Positions 56,678-64,000 of a stretch of DNA of 64,000 bases are shown one piece after another. This DNA comes from CAVSRC01 sp963830205. Lineage in GTDB: Bacteria > Pseudomonadota > Alphaproteobacteria > Rhizobiales > Kaistiaceae. How positions within the stretch are numbered: position 1 is the first letter of the stretch; each line of letters starts with the position of its first letter. A model generated the notes under the pieces. That model saw only the letters and a program-made list of their open reading frames with translations, did not search any database and had not been told where the DNA came from. The stretch lies in the NCBI GenBank assembly GCA_963830205.1, contig CAWHLP010000010.1, positions 93,190 to 157,189 on the forward strand, read 5' to 3'. Both the position numbers and the translations under genes were made by a program.

Positions 56678-57694
56678 GTGAGCGAGGTCGCCGCCATCCA
56701 GCCGCCGCACGGCAGGGCGCTCGCCGCCCTGCAGAAATACACGCCGGGCGTGCTGGTCAGCGTGATCATCGCCATCGCGGCGACCTTCCTGTCGGACCAC
56801 TACGGCGGTCCGGTCATGCTGTTCGCCCTGCTCATCGGCATGGCCTTCTACTTCCTGTCGCAGGAGGGCCGCTGCATCGCCGGCATCGAGCTCGCCTCCA
56901 AGCGCATCTTGAGGATCGCCGTCGGCCTGCTCGGCGCCCAGATCACCATCGGCCAGATCATGCAGCTCGGCATCACGCCGGTGGTGATGGTGATCGTGGC
57001 GGTGGTGCTCACCCTCACCTTCGGCATCGTGGCGGCGCGGGCCTTCGGCCTCAGCCGTCCCTTCGGGCTGCTCACCTCGGGGGCAGTGGCGATCTGCGGC
57101 GCTTCCGCGGCGCTTGCCATCTCCTCGGTGCTGCCGAAAGGCGAAAACCACGAGCGCGACACGGTCTTCACCGTCATCGGGGTGACCACGCTGTCGACGC
57201 TGGCGATGATCATCTACCCGCTGATCATCTCCTTCTTCCATCTCGACCATGCCGCCATCGGCATCTTCCTCGGCGGCACCATCCACGACGTCGCCCAGGT
57301 GGTCGGCGCCGGCTTCAGCGTGTCGGACGAGACCGGCAACGTGGCGACCTTCACCAAGCTCTTGCGCGTCGCCATGCTGGTGCCGGTGGTGATGACGCTG
57401 AGCTACGTCTTCCGGGCGCACAATGTCAGCGCCGCCGGACGCCGCCTGCCCGGCTTCCTGGTCGTTTTCGTCCTGCTCGTCCTGGTCAACAGCACCGGCC
57501 TCGTCCCGCCGGTGGTCCTCGACGGGCTGAAGAGCATCTCGCGCTGGTGCCTGGTCACCGCCATCTCGGCGCTGGGCATGAAGACATCGCTGAAGGCGAT
57601 GGCGGCGGTCGGCTGGCGGTCGATCGCGCTGATCGTGGCGGAAACCGTGTTCCTTGCAGTGCTCGTGCTGGCAGTCGTGGTGTGGAGGTTCTGA
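56678..57694 (+). CDS. YeiH-family (UPF0324) putative sulfate/sulfite exporter
   Basis: 338-residue integral membrane protein starting GTG 56678 (MSEVAAIQPPHGRAL), with about ten helices and the conserved GAVAICGASAALAISSVLPK and GGTIHDVAQVVGAGFSVSD segments of the family. YeiH-type proteins are annotated as putative sulfate exporters; function is not firmly proven. Its placement, 10 bp after lbpA and before dsrE2, suggests it exports sulfite or sulfate made by sHdr. It is intact. Confidence 0.85.
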   Translation: MSEVAAIQPPHGRALAALQKYTPGVLVSVIIAIAATFLSDHYGGPVMLFALLIGMAFYFLSQEGRCIAGIELASKRILRIAVGLLGAQITIGQIMQLGITPVVMVIVAVVLTLTFGIVAARAFGLSRPFGLLTSGAVAICGASAALAISSVLPKGENHERDTVFTVIGVTTLSTLAMIIYPLIISFFHLDHAAIGIFLGGTIHDVAQVVGAGFSVSDETGNVATFTKLLRVAMLVPVVMTLSYVFRAHNVSAAGRRLPGFLVVFVLLVLVNSTGLVPPVVLDGLKSISRWCLVTAISALGMKTSLKAMAAVGWRSIALIVAETVFLAVLVLAVVVWRF

Positions 57695-57743
57695 GCGCGG
57701 AGGTGAGCCAGCCCGCGCCGAACCGCTTCGTGGAGGAAATTCC

Positions 57744-58244
57744 ATGGCCGATGGTGCCGTAAGCAATACCAAGAAGCTGTCGATGATCGTCACCAAGGGA
57801 TCGCTCGACTGGGCGTATCCGCCCTTCATCCTGGCGACGACCGCGGCGGCGATGGGCCTCGAGGTGTCGATGTTCTTCACCTTCTATGGCCTGACCCTGC
57901 TCAAGAAGAAGCTCGACCTGCAGGTGACGACGCTGGGCAACCCGGCGATGGCGATGCCGATGTTCGGCATGCACATCGGCATGCCCAACATCGTCTCGGC
58001 GATCCCCGGCGTCGACGCCGCGGCGAGCGTGATGATGAAGAACCTGATCAAGAAGAAGGGCGTCGCCTCGATCGAGGAGCTGCGCGACATGGCGATCGAG
58101 GCCGATGTCGAGATGATCGCCTGCCAGATGACCATGGACCTGTTCGAATACACCCTCGACGACATGATCGAGGGCCCGAAGCTCGGCGGTGCGGCGACCT
58201 ATATCGAGATGGCTGCCAACAGCGACATCAACCTGTTCATCTGA
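57744..58244 (+). CDS. DsrE2-type sulfurtransferase with membrane segment
   Basis: 166 residues. MADGAVSNTKKLSMIVTKGS starts it. DsrE fold with LDWAYPPFILATTAAAMGLE, then a hydrophobic insertion rich in Met and Gly (MAMPMFGMHIGMPNIVSAIP) typical of DsrE2, thought to touch the membrane. The conserved Cys lies in EMIACQMTMDLF. With TusA it delivers sulfane sulfur in the cytoplasm. It follows the YeiH gene by 49 bp and precedes tusA by 33 bp. It is intact. Confidence 0.9.
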   Translation: MADGAVSNTKKLSMIVTKGSLDWAYPPFILATTAAAMGLEVSMFFTFYGLTLLKKKLDLQVTTLGNPAMAMPMFGMHIGMPNIVSAIPGVDAAASVMMKNLIKKKGVASIEELRDMAIEADVEMIACQMTMDLFEYTLDDMIEGPKLGGAATYIEMAANSDINLFI

Positions 58245-58277
58245 CCTGAAGAAGACGATTGCGAGCGAGGAAACGAC

Positions 58278-58505
58278 ATGGCTGACCAGCTTCTCGACGT
58301 GAAGGGGCTCAACTGCCCGCTGCCGATCCTGCGCGCCAAGAAGGCGCTGAAGGACGTCCCCATGGGCGGCACGCTGGAGGTGCTCGCCACCGATCCCGGT
58401 GCGGTCAAGGATTTCGAGGCCTTCTGCCGGACGACCGGCAACGAGCTGGTCGAATCGAAATCGGCGGACAAGGTCTTCTCGTTCGTGATCAAGCGCCTGT
58501 CGTAA
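58278..58505 (+). CDS. tusA: TusA sulfur carrier
   Basis: 75-residue small sulfur-transfer protein. The CPxP motif with the persulfide-forming Cys13 is in GLNCPLPILRAKKAL, followed by the strand EVLATDPGAVKDF and an ending SFVIKRLS. In sHdr organisms it exchanges sulfur with DsrE3C. Last gene of the sulfur operon. The 100 bp after it hold the convergent lacI end. It is intact. Confidence 0.95.
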   Translation: MADQLLDVKGLNCPLPILRAKKALKDVPMGGTLEVLATDPGAVKDFEAFCRTTGNELVESKSADKVFSFVIKRLS

Positions 58506-58605
58506 GCCAGACCCGGCCGCTTCTCGGGCGGCGGTCCGAGACAGCATCGCCTTCCGGCCCCGGCATCAACCCGGGGCCGAAGTTTCTTGGCCGTGTGCCG
58601 CAAGA

Positions 58606-59643
58606 CTACTTTCGCGCCGGGCCGGTCGAGTCGCGCACCACCAGCCTGACTTCGGTCTCGGTGTAAGTGGTGAGGCTGTCCTGGGAACGGATGCGCTCGA
58701 CCAGCCGGCTGACGCTTCGGGCGCCGACGTCCTCGGCCTCGACGCGGATGGTGGTCAGCGGCACGGAGATCAGCGCCGCCGTCGGGATATCATCGAAGCC
58801 GACGATGGAGACGTCGCCAGGAACGCTCAGGCCCGCCTCGGTCAGTGCGGCGAAGGCGCCGAAGGCGCAGGAATCGTTGTAGCAGATGATCGCCGTGAAG
58901 TCGGCGCGACCCTTGGCTTCGATGCGCCCTTTGACCGCACCGTAGGCGAGATCGGTGCGCATCGCCTCAAGCTCTATTTCCAGGTCGCCGGCCGCTTCCA
59001 GCCCCGCCTCCTGCATGGCCTTGCGGGTGCCGGCCATGCGATCGCGGATCGTCGGGCGCAGCGAATGGGCAAGGGTGAGGATGCGTCGGTGGCCGAGCCC
59101 GAGCAGATGATGGGCACCGAGATAACCGCCGGTCTGGTTGGCTGGAGCAACGGCGTCGAGCCGCATCAGCGGCTCCCGGCCATTGACGATGACGGTGGGG
59201 ATGGCGCGCGACCACAGGTGCTGGATGATGTCCTCGCGCTGCATCGACAGGAGCAGATAGCCCGAGGTCCCGTCATCGGGTTCGAGCCATGCCAGGCTGG
59301 ACGGGCCGGCATGGGTGACCGACAGGGTGAGGCCGAGTTCGCGGGCGCGCTTCTCCATACCGCGCTGCACCGCGTGCATGAATTCGCCGGCGCTGCCGTC
59401 GGCGATCTGCAGGTCGGAGATCACCGTCGCGGTGCCGGCAAAGGCGCCGACATAGTTGAGCCGCCCGGCCGCCGACTGGATGCGCGAGCGCACGTCGCCT
59501 GAGATGCCTGGCGCTCCGTTGAGCGCCCGCGACGCGGTGCTGATCGACACGCCAACCGCCTCGGCGACGTCGCGCAAGGTGACCCGGCCAGAGGGCGCCG
59601 GGGTGGCGGAACCTTTACCAGGGGGCCCCTCGTAAGCGGCCAT
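58606..59643 (-). CDS. LacI-family transcriptional regulator
   Basis: 345-residue regulator. The start is placed at ATG 59643 (MAAYEGPPGKGSATPAPSGR), close to the HTH VTLRDVAEAVGVSISTASRA; an upstream ATG at 59757 would add an unlikely basic extension over the operator. The effector domain includes LLGLGHRRILTLAHS and VSIVGFDDIPTAALISVPLT. It is divergent from the heparinase/ABC operon and probably represses it in the absence of uronate oligosaccharides. It is intact. Confidence 0.88.
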   Translation of the reverse strand: MAAYEGPPGKGSATPAPSGRVTLRDVAEAVGVSISTASRALNGAPGISGDVRSRIQSAAGRLNYVGAFAGTATVISDLQIADGSAGEFMHAVQRGMEKRARELGLTLSVTHAGPSSLAWLEPDDGTSGYLLLSMQREDIIQHLWSRAIPTVIVNGREPLMRLDAVAPANQTGGYLGAHHLLGLGHRRILTLAHSLRPTIRDRMAGTRKAMQEAGLEAAGDLEIELEAMRTDLAYGAVKGRIEAKGRADFTAIICYNDSCAFGAFAALTEAGLSVPGDVSIVGFDDIPTAALISVPLTTIRVEAEDVGARSVSRLVERIRSQDSLTTYTETEVRLVVRDSTGPARK

Positions 59644-59756
59644 CAACGGGCTCCTCGCTTGGGCCGCGGTCAAAAAGGGCCGCAGCAATCGGGCTTCCTC
59701 TGCCGAAGGCCGGCTTCTCATGGATGGCCGGCTCTGGCGTGTCAACAGATACGACA

Positions 59757-59775
59757 TTTGCGTTGATAATGCAAA
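59757..59775. promoter_or_regulatory. Inverted repeat in divergent promoter region, possible LacI operator
   Basis: TTTGC-GTTGATAAT-GCAAA in the AT-richer middle of the 228-bp gap between the lacI and heparinase starts. Arms are 5 bp, weaker than the two other LacI palindromes in the window. Confidence 0.4.
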
Positions 59776-59871
59776 ATTGCGCGATCATCAGAAATTGTCT
59801 TGACTTTGCGTTGCGAGGCTGACTGACTTGTCACCGGCCAATGTCGGCACCAGACCGGCAGGGGAGGAGAT

Positions 59872-61712
59872 GTGTCCAGCTTGGCGAAAGCGAGCCACAG
59901 CGCACGGGCCAATTCGTGGGGCGCCGACTGCCTGTCGGGCCTGGGCGATGTCCTGCCGGTGTTCGTGCCGGCGCCGCCGGCGCGCGACCGGACGTTCTGG
60001 GCCAGCATCGCCGATCCTCTCAAAGCACGTCTGATTGCCGGTGGAGATGCAGCTCTTGACGCGCCATGGCCGGCTCTGACGGCCAGCGCCTATCGCGCCT
60101 TCACCCGGACCGGGAACCGCGCCGACTACGAGTCCGCCTATTTCGTGCGCCGCCGTCGCATCAACGCGCTGGCGCTGGCGGAGGCGATCGAGGGCAAGGG
60201 CCGCTTCGTCGATCCCCTGATCGACGGCATTGTCGCCGTGTGCGAGGAGAGCGGCTGGCAGTTGCCGGCACACAATGCGCAGGAACGCGACGGCCGGCAC
60301 GATCCCCTGCCCGACCCGGCCCGGCCGGTGATCGACCTGTTTGCGGCCGAGACCGGGGCTGGGCTTGCCGTCGTCGCATCGCTGCTCGGCGACGGTCTCA
60401 CTTCAGCCTGCCCCGGCATCGTCCAGCGCATCGATCGCGAGATCGAGACGCGCATCACCCGCCCCTATCTCAGCCGGCATTTCTGGTGGATGGGGAACGG
60501 CGACGAGCCGATGAACAACTGGACGGCGTGGTGCACCCAGAACGTCCTGTTGAGCACCTTCACGCGGCCGACCGACCAGGCCACGCGCCGCGCCGTCATC
60601 ACCCAGGCGGCCTTGAGCCTCGATGCCTTCCTCAAGGACTATGGCGACGACGGCGCCTGCGACGAGGGCCCGCACTACTACCGCCATGCGGCGCTCTGCC
60701 TGTTCGGAGCGCTCAGCGTCATGGACGCAGTGGCGCCGAAGGTCTTTGCCCGCTTCTGGCGCGAGCCAAAGATCCGCGCCATGGCGGAGTTCATCGTCCA
60801 CGCCCATGTGCGCGGTTCCCACTACATCAACTTCGCCGACGCCTCCGCGGTGCTGGAGCCGTGCGGGGCGCGGGAATTCCTGTTCGGCAAGGCGGTCGGC
60901 TCATCCGCCCTCAGTGCGCTGGCGGCAAACGATGCTGCGGGTGACCCGGCGCCCGAGCGACCCGACGAGATCAATCTCTTCCACCGCCTGATGTCCATAA
61001 CGACCGCGCCGGAGATGGCCGCCTATGGTGGGCAGCCGGTGGCGCCGCGCGACATCTATTACCCGAGCACGGGCCTGTTCATCGCCCGCGATGACCGCTT
61101 CGTCGTCGCCGTGCACGCCGGCGACAACGGCGACAGCCACAACCACAACGATGTCGGCAGCGTGATCGTCTACAAGGACGGACGGCCCTTGCTCATCGAT
61201 GTCGGCGTCGAGACCTATACGGCCAAGACGTTCTCGCCCGAGCGCTACGACATCTGGACGATGCAGTCGGCCTTTCACAACCTGCCGACATTCGCGGGCA
61301 TAGGGCAGTCGGCCGGCGAAGCCTTTGCGGCGCGCGATGTCGCCGTCGATCTCGGCGACGAAGGTCCGCTCGATCAGCATGGACATCGCCGGCGCCTATC
61401 CGGATGAGGCTGAGGTGGCGCACTACCAGCGCCTGGTGCGGCTGGTCAAAGGCGTCTCCGTCGAGATCGCCGACCACCATGACGGCGCGCGGCCGGCCGA
61501 GCTGTCGCTGATGCTGAGCGAGGAGCCGAAGCTGTCGCGCCGGGCGCATCACCGTCGGCGATCTCGGCGAGATCACGCTCACCGGCGCCGGCGAACCGCG
61601 CATCGAGACGATCGCCATAGACGACGCACGGTTGCGATGGGCCTGGCCGGAGCGGATATTCCGTGTTCTCGTGCCGATGGCGGGCCGCGACCTGCGGCTC
61701 GGGATCAGGTGA
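59872..61712 (+). CDS. Heparinase II/III-family polysaccharide lyase, two frame breaks
   Basis: About 613-residue cytoplasmic-type heparinase II/III protein. It starts at GTG 59872, with SAYRAFTRTGNRADYESAYF, PMNNWTAWCTQNVL, GPHYYRHAALCLFGAL and the catalytic-His region GDSHNHNDVGSVIVYKDGRP. At about 61354-61361 and 61537-61543 the frame moves by one base each; the corrected chain runs SISMDIAGAYPDEAEVAHYQ, then GRITVGDLGEITLTGAGEPR to the stop at 61710-61712. It eliminates uronate linkages to give unsaturated ends, the substrate of the GH88 downstream. Exact polymer unknown. The breaks lie in the C-terminal beta domain. Confidence 0.83.
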
Positions 61713-61725
61713 GGAGGCGGGCCGG

Positions 61726-62673
61726 TTGACCACCTACGCCGAACCCCTGACGACGATCGCGCAGCCGCGCAGGGGCGTCTCCCGGCGCTGGCGCCGGGTA
61801 CGCAACGCGCTCGTCGCCTATTCGTTCATCGCGCCCAATTTCATCGGCTTTGCGGTGTTCACGCTGGGGCCGATCGTCTTCGCCTTCGTGCTCGCCTTCA
61901 TGCACTGGGACGGCTCCAACCCCATGCAGTTCGTCGGGCTCGACAATTTCTGGCGGCTGTTCTCCGACAAGGTGTTCCAGGCCGCGTTCTGGAACACGAT
62001 CATCTATACCGGCTTCACGGTGCCGTTGACGCTGATCTTCGCGCTCGGCCTCGCGATCCTCCTGAACCAGAAGATCTTCGGCCGCGATTTTTTCAGGACC
62101 GTGGCGTTCTTCCCCTATGTGGCCTCGCTGGTCGCGGTGGCGGTCGTCTGGAACATGATCTTCAACCCGGACTTCGGGCCGGTGAACATGGTCCTCTACA
62201 CGCTCGGCGTCGACCCGAAGCACCTGCCCCGCTGGGCGGCGGACCGGCACTGGGCGATGGTCACCGTGATCATGTTCTCGGTCTGGAAGTATATGGGCTA
62301 CTTCATGGTGATCTACCTCGCCGGCCTGCAGGGGATCAGCGCCGAGCTCTACGAAGCCGCCAACATCGACGGCGCCTCGGCCTGGCAGAAGTTTTGGTAC
62401 ATCACCCTGCCGCAGCTCGCGCCGACCACCTTCTTCGTCTCGGTGATGCTGACCATCCAGTCGTTCAAGGTGTTCGACCAAGTCTACATGATCACCCAGG
62501 GCGGTCCCGGCACCTCGACCCTCATGCTCGTCTACCACATCTACAACGAGGCGTTCATTTCCTGGGATCTCGGCTATTCGAGCATGGTGGCACTCGTGCT
62601 GTTCCTGCTCGTCCTCGCCATCACGGTCGTCCAGTTCCGCTGGACCCGGGACCGCGAGGAGGACCTCGCATGA
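61726..62673 (+). CDS. CUT1 ABC sugar permease (first)
   Basis: 315-residue MalF-type permease. The start is TTG 61726, preceded by GAGGAGGCGGG at suitable spacing. TTYAEPLTTIAQPRRGVSRR is cytoplasmic, then ALVAYSFIAPNFIGFAVFTL, and the EAA motif ELYEAANIDGASAWQKFWYI. It ends FRWTRDREEDLA, overlapping the next ATG by 4 bp. It imports oligo-uronates or related glycans, inferred from the adjacent heparinase and GH88. No binding protein or ATPase for this operon is inside the window. It is intact. Confidence 0.9.
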   Translation: MTTYAEPLTTIAQPRRGVSRRWRRVRNALVAYSFIAPNFIGFAVFTLGPIVFAFVLAFMHWDGSNPMQFVGLDNFWRLFSDKVFQAAFWNTIIYTGFTVPLTLIFALGLAILLNQKIFGRDFFRTVAFFPYVASLVAVAVVWNMIFNPDFGPVNMVLYTLGVDPKHLPRWAADRHWAMVTVIMFSVWKYMGYFMVIYLAGLQGISAELYEAANIDGASAWQKFWYITLPQLAPTTFFVSVMLTIQSFKVFDQVYMITQGGPGTSTLMLVYHIYNEAFISWDLGYSSMVALVLFLLVLAITVVQFRWTRDREEDLA

Positions 62674-63542
62674 CGAGCGAAGCCCTCACCGCCCCCCGGG
62701 CGCCGCTCCGGCGCCCGAAGAAGCGGATCAACTGGGGCCTGATCCTGACCTACGCGGTGGTGATCATCGTCGCCGCCACCATGCTCGTGCCGTTCATCTG
62801 GATGCTTTCGGCGAGCCTGAAGCTCGACCGCGACGTCTTCAGCTTTCCCGTTCAGTGGATTCCAACCAATCCGCGCTGGCGGAACTATATCGACATCTGG
62901 ACCAAGATCCCCTTGGCGATCTTCGTCCTCAATACGGTCAAGCTGACCATCGTCGTCACGATCCTCCAGCTTCTGACCTCGAGCTTTGCCGCCTATGCCT
63001 TCGCCAAGCTGAGGTTTCGGTTCCGCAACGTCCTGTTCCTCGCCTATGTCGCCACCATCGCCATGCCCTGGCAGGTCTACATGGTGCCGCAATTCATCAT
63101 GATGCGCGGCTTCGGCCTCAACAACACGCTTTGGGCGCTCGTCTGCCTGCAGGCATTCTCCGCCTTCGGCGTGTTTCTGATGCGCCAGTTCTACATGTCG
63201 ATCCCGGATGAGCTGTGCGAGGCCGCGCGCATCGACGGCATGAGCGAATACGGCATCTGGTGGCGCATCATGTTGCCGCTTTCCATGCCGGCGATCTCGA
63301 CGCTGACGATCTTCACCTTCGTCAATACATGGAACGATTTCCTCGGGCCGCTGATCTATCTGACCAAAACCGAGGTGAAGACCATCCAGATCGGCATCCG
63401 GATGTTCATTACCCAGTACACCCAGGAATACGGGCTGATCATGGCCGCCTCGGTGGTCTCGCTGATCCCGGTGCTGATCGTCTTCCTCGCTCTGCAACGT
63501 TTCTTCGTCGAAGGCATCGCCTCGACGGGGCTCAAGGGATAA
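62670..63542 (+). CDS. CUT1 ABC sugar permease (second)
   Basis: 290-residue MalG-type permease starting MTSEALTAPRAPLRRPKKRI. First helix GLILTYAVVIIVAATMLVPF; EAA motif ELCEAARIDGMSEYGIWWRI; ends FFVEGIASTGLKG as usual. It is coupled to the preceding permease and followed 4 bp later by the GH88 gene. It is intact. Confidence 0.92.
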   Translation: MTSEALTAPRAPLRRPKKRINWGLILTYAVVIIVAATMLVPFIWMLSASLKLDRDVFSFPVQWIPTNPRWRNYIDIWTKIPLAIFVLNTVKLTIVVTILQLLTSSFAAYAFAKLRFRFRNVLFLAYVATIAMPWQVYMVPQFIMMRGFGLNNTLWALVCLQAFSAFGVFLMRQFYMSIPDELCEAARIDGMSEYGIWWRIMLPLSMPAISTLTIFTFVNTWNDFLGPLIYLTKTEVKTIQIGIRMFITQYTQEYGLIMAASVVSLIPVLIVFLALQRFFVEGIASTGLKG

Positions 63543-63546
63543 CTGC

Positions 63547-64000
63547 ATGCTCGACCTCGCCGCCCGCCCCGAAACCAGTCCGGCCATGACCGACGACGAG
63601 GCCGCCGCCGCAATCGCCGCCGTCGTGGCGCAGGTCAGGCGCAACCTGCCGACCTTCACCTACGCCGCGCAGAACCACTCCAGCGTCGACAATTTCTATC
63701 CGGCGGTCGCCAACGACCAGTGGACCGCGGGCTTCTGGCCGGGCTCGATCTGGCTCGCCTACGAGGCGACCGGCGAAAAGGTGTTCCGCTACGCCGCGCA
63801 GATCCACGTGCAGAGCTTCCTCAACCGCATCGTCAAGCGCATCGCGACCGACCACCACGACATGGGCTTTCTCTACTCGCCGAGCTGCGTCGCGGCATGG
63901 AAGCTGGTCGGCGACGAGGACGGACGGCGGGCGGCGCTGCTTGCTGCCGACCAGTTGCTCGACCGCTTTCAGGAGAAGGGACAGTTCATCCAGGCCTGGG
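63547..64000 (+). CDS. GH88-family unsaturated glucuronyl hydrolase, 3'-partial
   Basis: First 151 codons of a GH88 hydrolase, which removes the unsaturated uronic acid left by polysaccharide lyases. MLDLAARPETSPAMTDDEAA, then FYPAVANDQWTAGFWPGSIW and TDHHDMGFLYSPS, where the Asp of HDMGF is a conserved catalytic-site residue in the (alpha/alpha)6 barrel. No signal peptide, so it is intracellular and matches the importer before it. The gene continues past the window. Confidence 0.9.
   Translation, partial: MLDLAARPETSPAMTDDEAAAAIAAVVAQVRRNLPTFTYAAQNHSSVDNFYPAVANDQWTAGFWPGSIWLAYEATGEKVFRYAAQIHVQSFLNRIVKRIATDHHDMGFLYSPSCVAAWKLVGDEDGRRAALLAADQLLDRFQEKGQFIQAW

Noticed and set aside
59800..59823. 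Sigma-70 promoter (TTGACT) for the heparinase operon
   Set aside because: A -35-like hexamer is present at 59800, but no convincing -10 follows at the right distance.

Overview
The window is GC-rich bacterial chromosome. Its gene set (FeoAB, UbiTUV, a DUF2126/alpha-E/ATP-grasp cluster, CUT1 sugar transporters without their own ATPase, and an sHdr sulfur-oxidation locus like that of Hyphomicrobium) points to an Alphaproteobacterium, most likely of the order Hyphomicrobiales. No rRNA, tRNA, CRISPR array, insertion sequence or phage gene was seen. Genus is not decided by what is visible.

Layout. 1-18196 is mostly plant-sugar metabolism. It holds the end of an FGGY pentulose kinase, a minus-strand operon (binding protein, two permeases, LacI regulator, GH127 beta-L-arabinofuranosidase, aldo/keto reductase), a second minus-strand ABC operon preceded by a GH51 alpha-L-arabinofuranosidase and followed by an ArsR-like regulator, then a broken diguanylate cyclase and a GH2 enzyme. 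18246-26663 holds a CYTH-CHAD protein, feoAB, gene debris, a PiT-type permease and ubiTUV (O2-independent ubiquinone synthesis). FNR-type boxes precede feoA and ubiT. 26664-33352 is a minus-strand cluster of transglutaminase, circularly permuted ATP-grasp/alpha-E fusion and DUF2126 transglutaminase, a conserved peptide-modification cassette of unknown product. 33512-41317 is a LacI-controlled CUT1 operon with the only sugar-type ATPase in the window. 41396-46724 is an oligopeptide ABC operon.

46973-58505 is the most distinctive part, a cytoplasmic sulfur-oxidation (sHdr) locus. In order it has a lipoate-protein ligase, a divergent pair of small accessory genes, dsrE3C-like, hdrC1, hdrB1, hdrA, hyp, hdrC2, hdrB2, an unrecognised gene, lbpA (lipoate-binding protein), a YeiH-type anion exporter, dsrE2 and tusA. 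Read as a pathway, DsrE/TusA proteins deliver sulfane sulfur, the sHdr complex oxidises it with LbpA as a lipoyl carrier, and the exporter may remove sulfite or sulfate. 58606-64000 is a fourth LacI-linked sugar operon (heparinase II/III, two permeases, GH88), suggesting use of uronate-containing polysaccharide.

Two themes cut across regions. Every solute-binding-protein gene with a downstream permease (four of four) is followed by a strong GC-rich hairpin. Many genes also carry single-base frame disruptions in otherwise well conserved sequence. More than 20 were counted, dense at 5.6-6.5 kb and 36-38.7 kb, which looks more like residual assembly indels than mass gene decay. Coordinates of such genes are given as one feature across the break.
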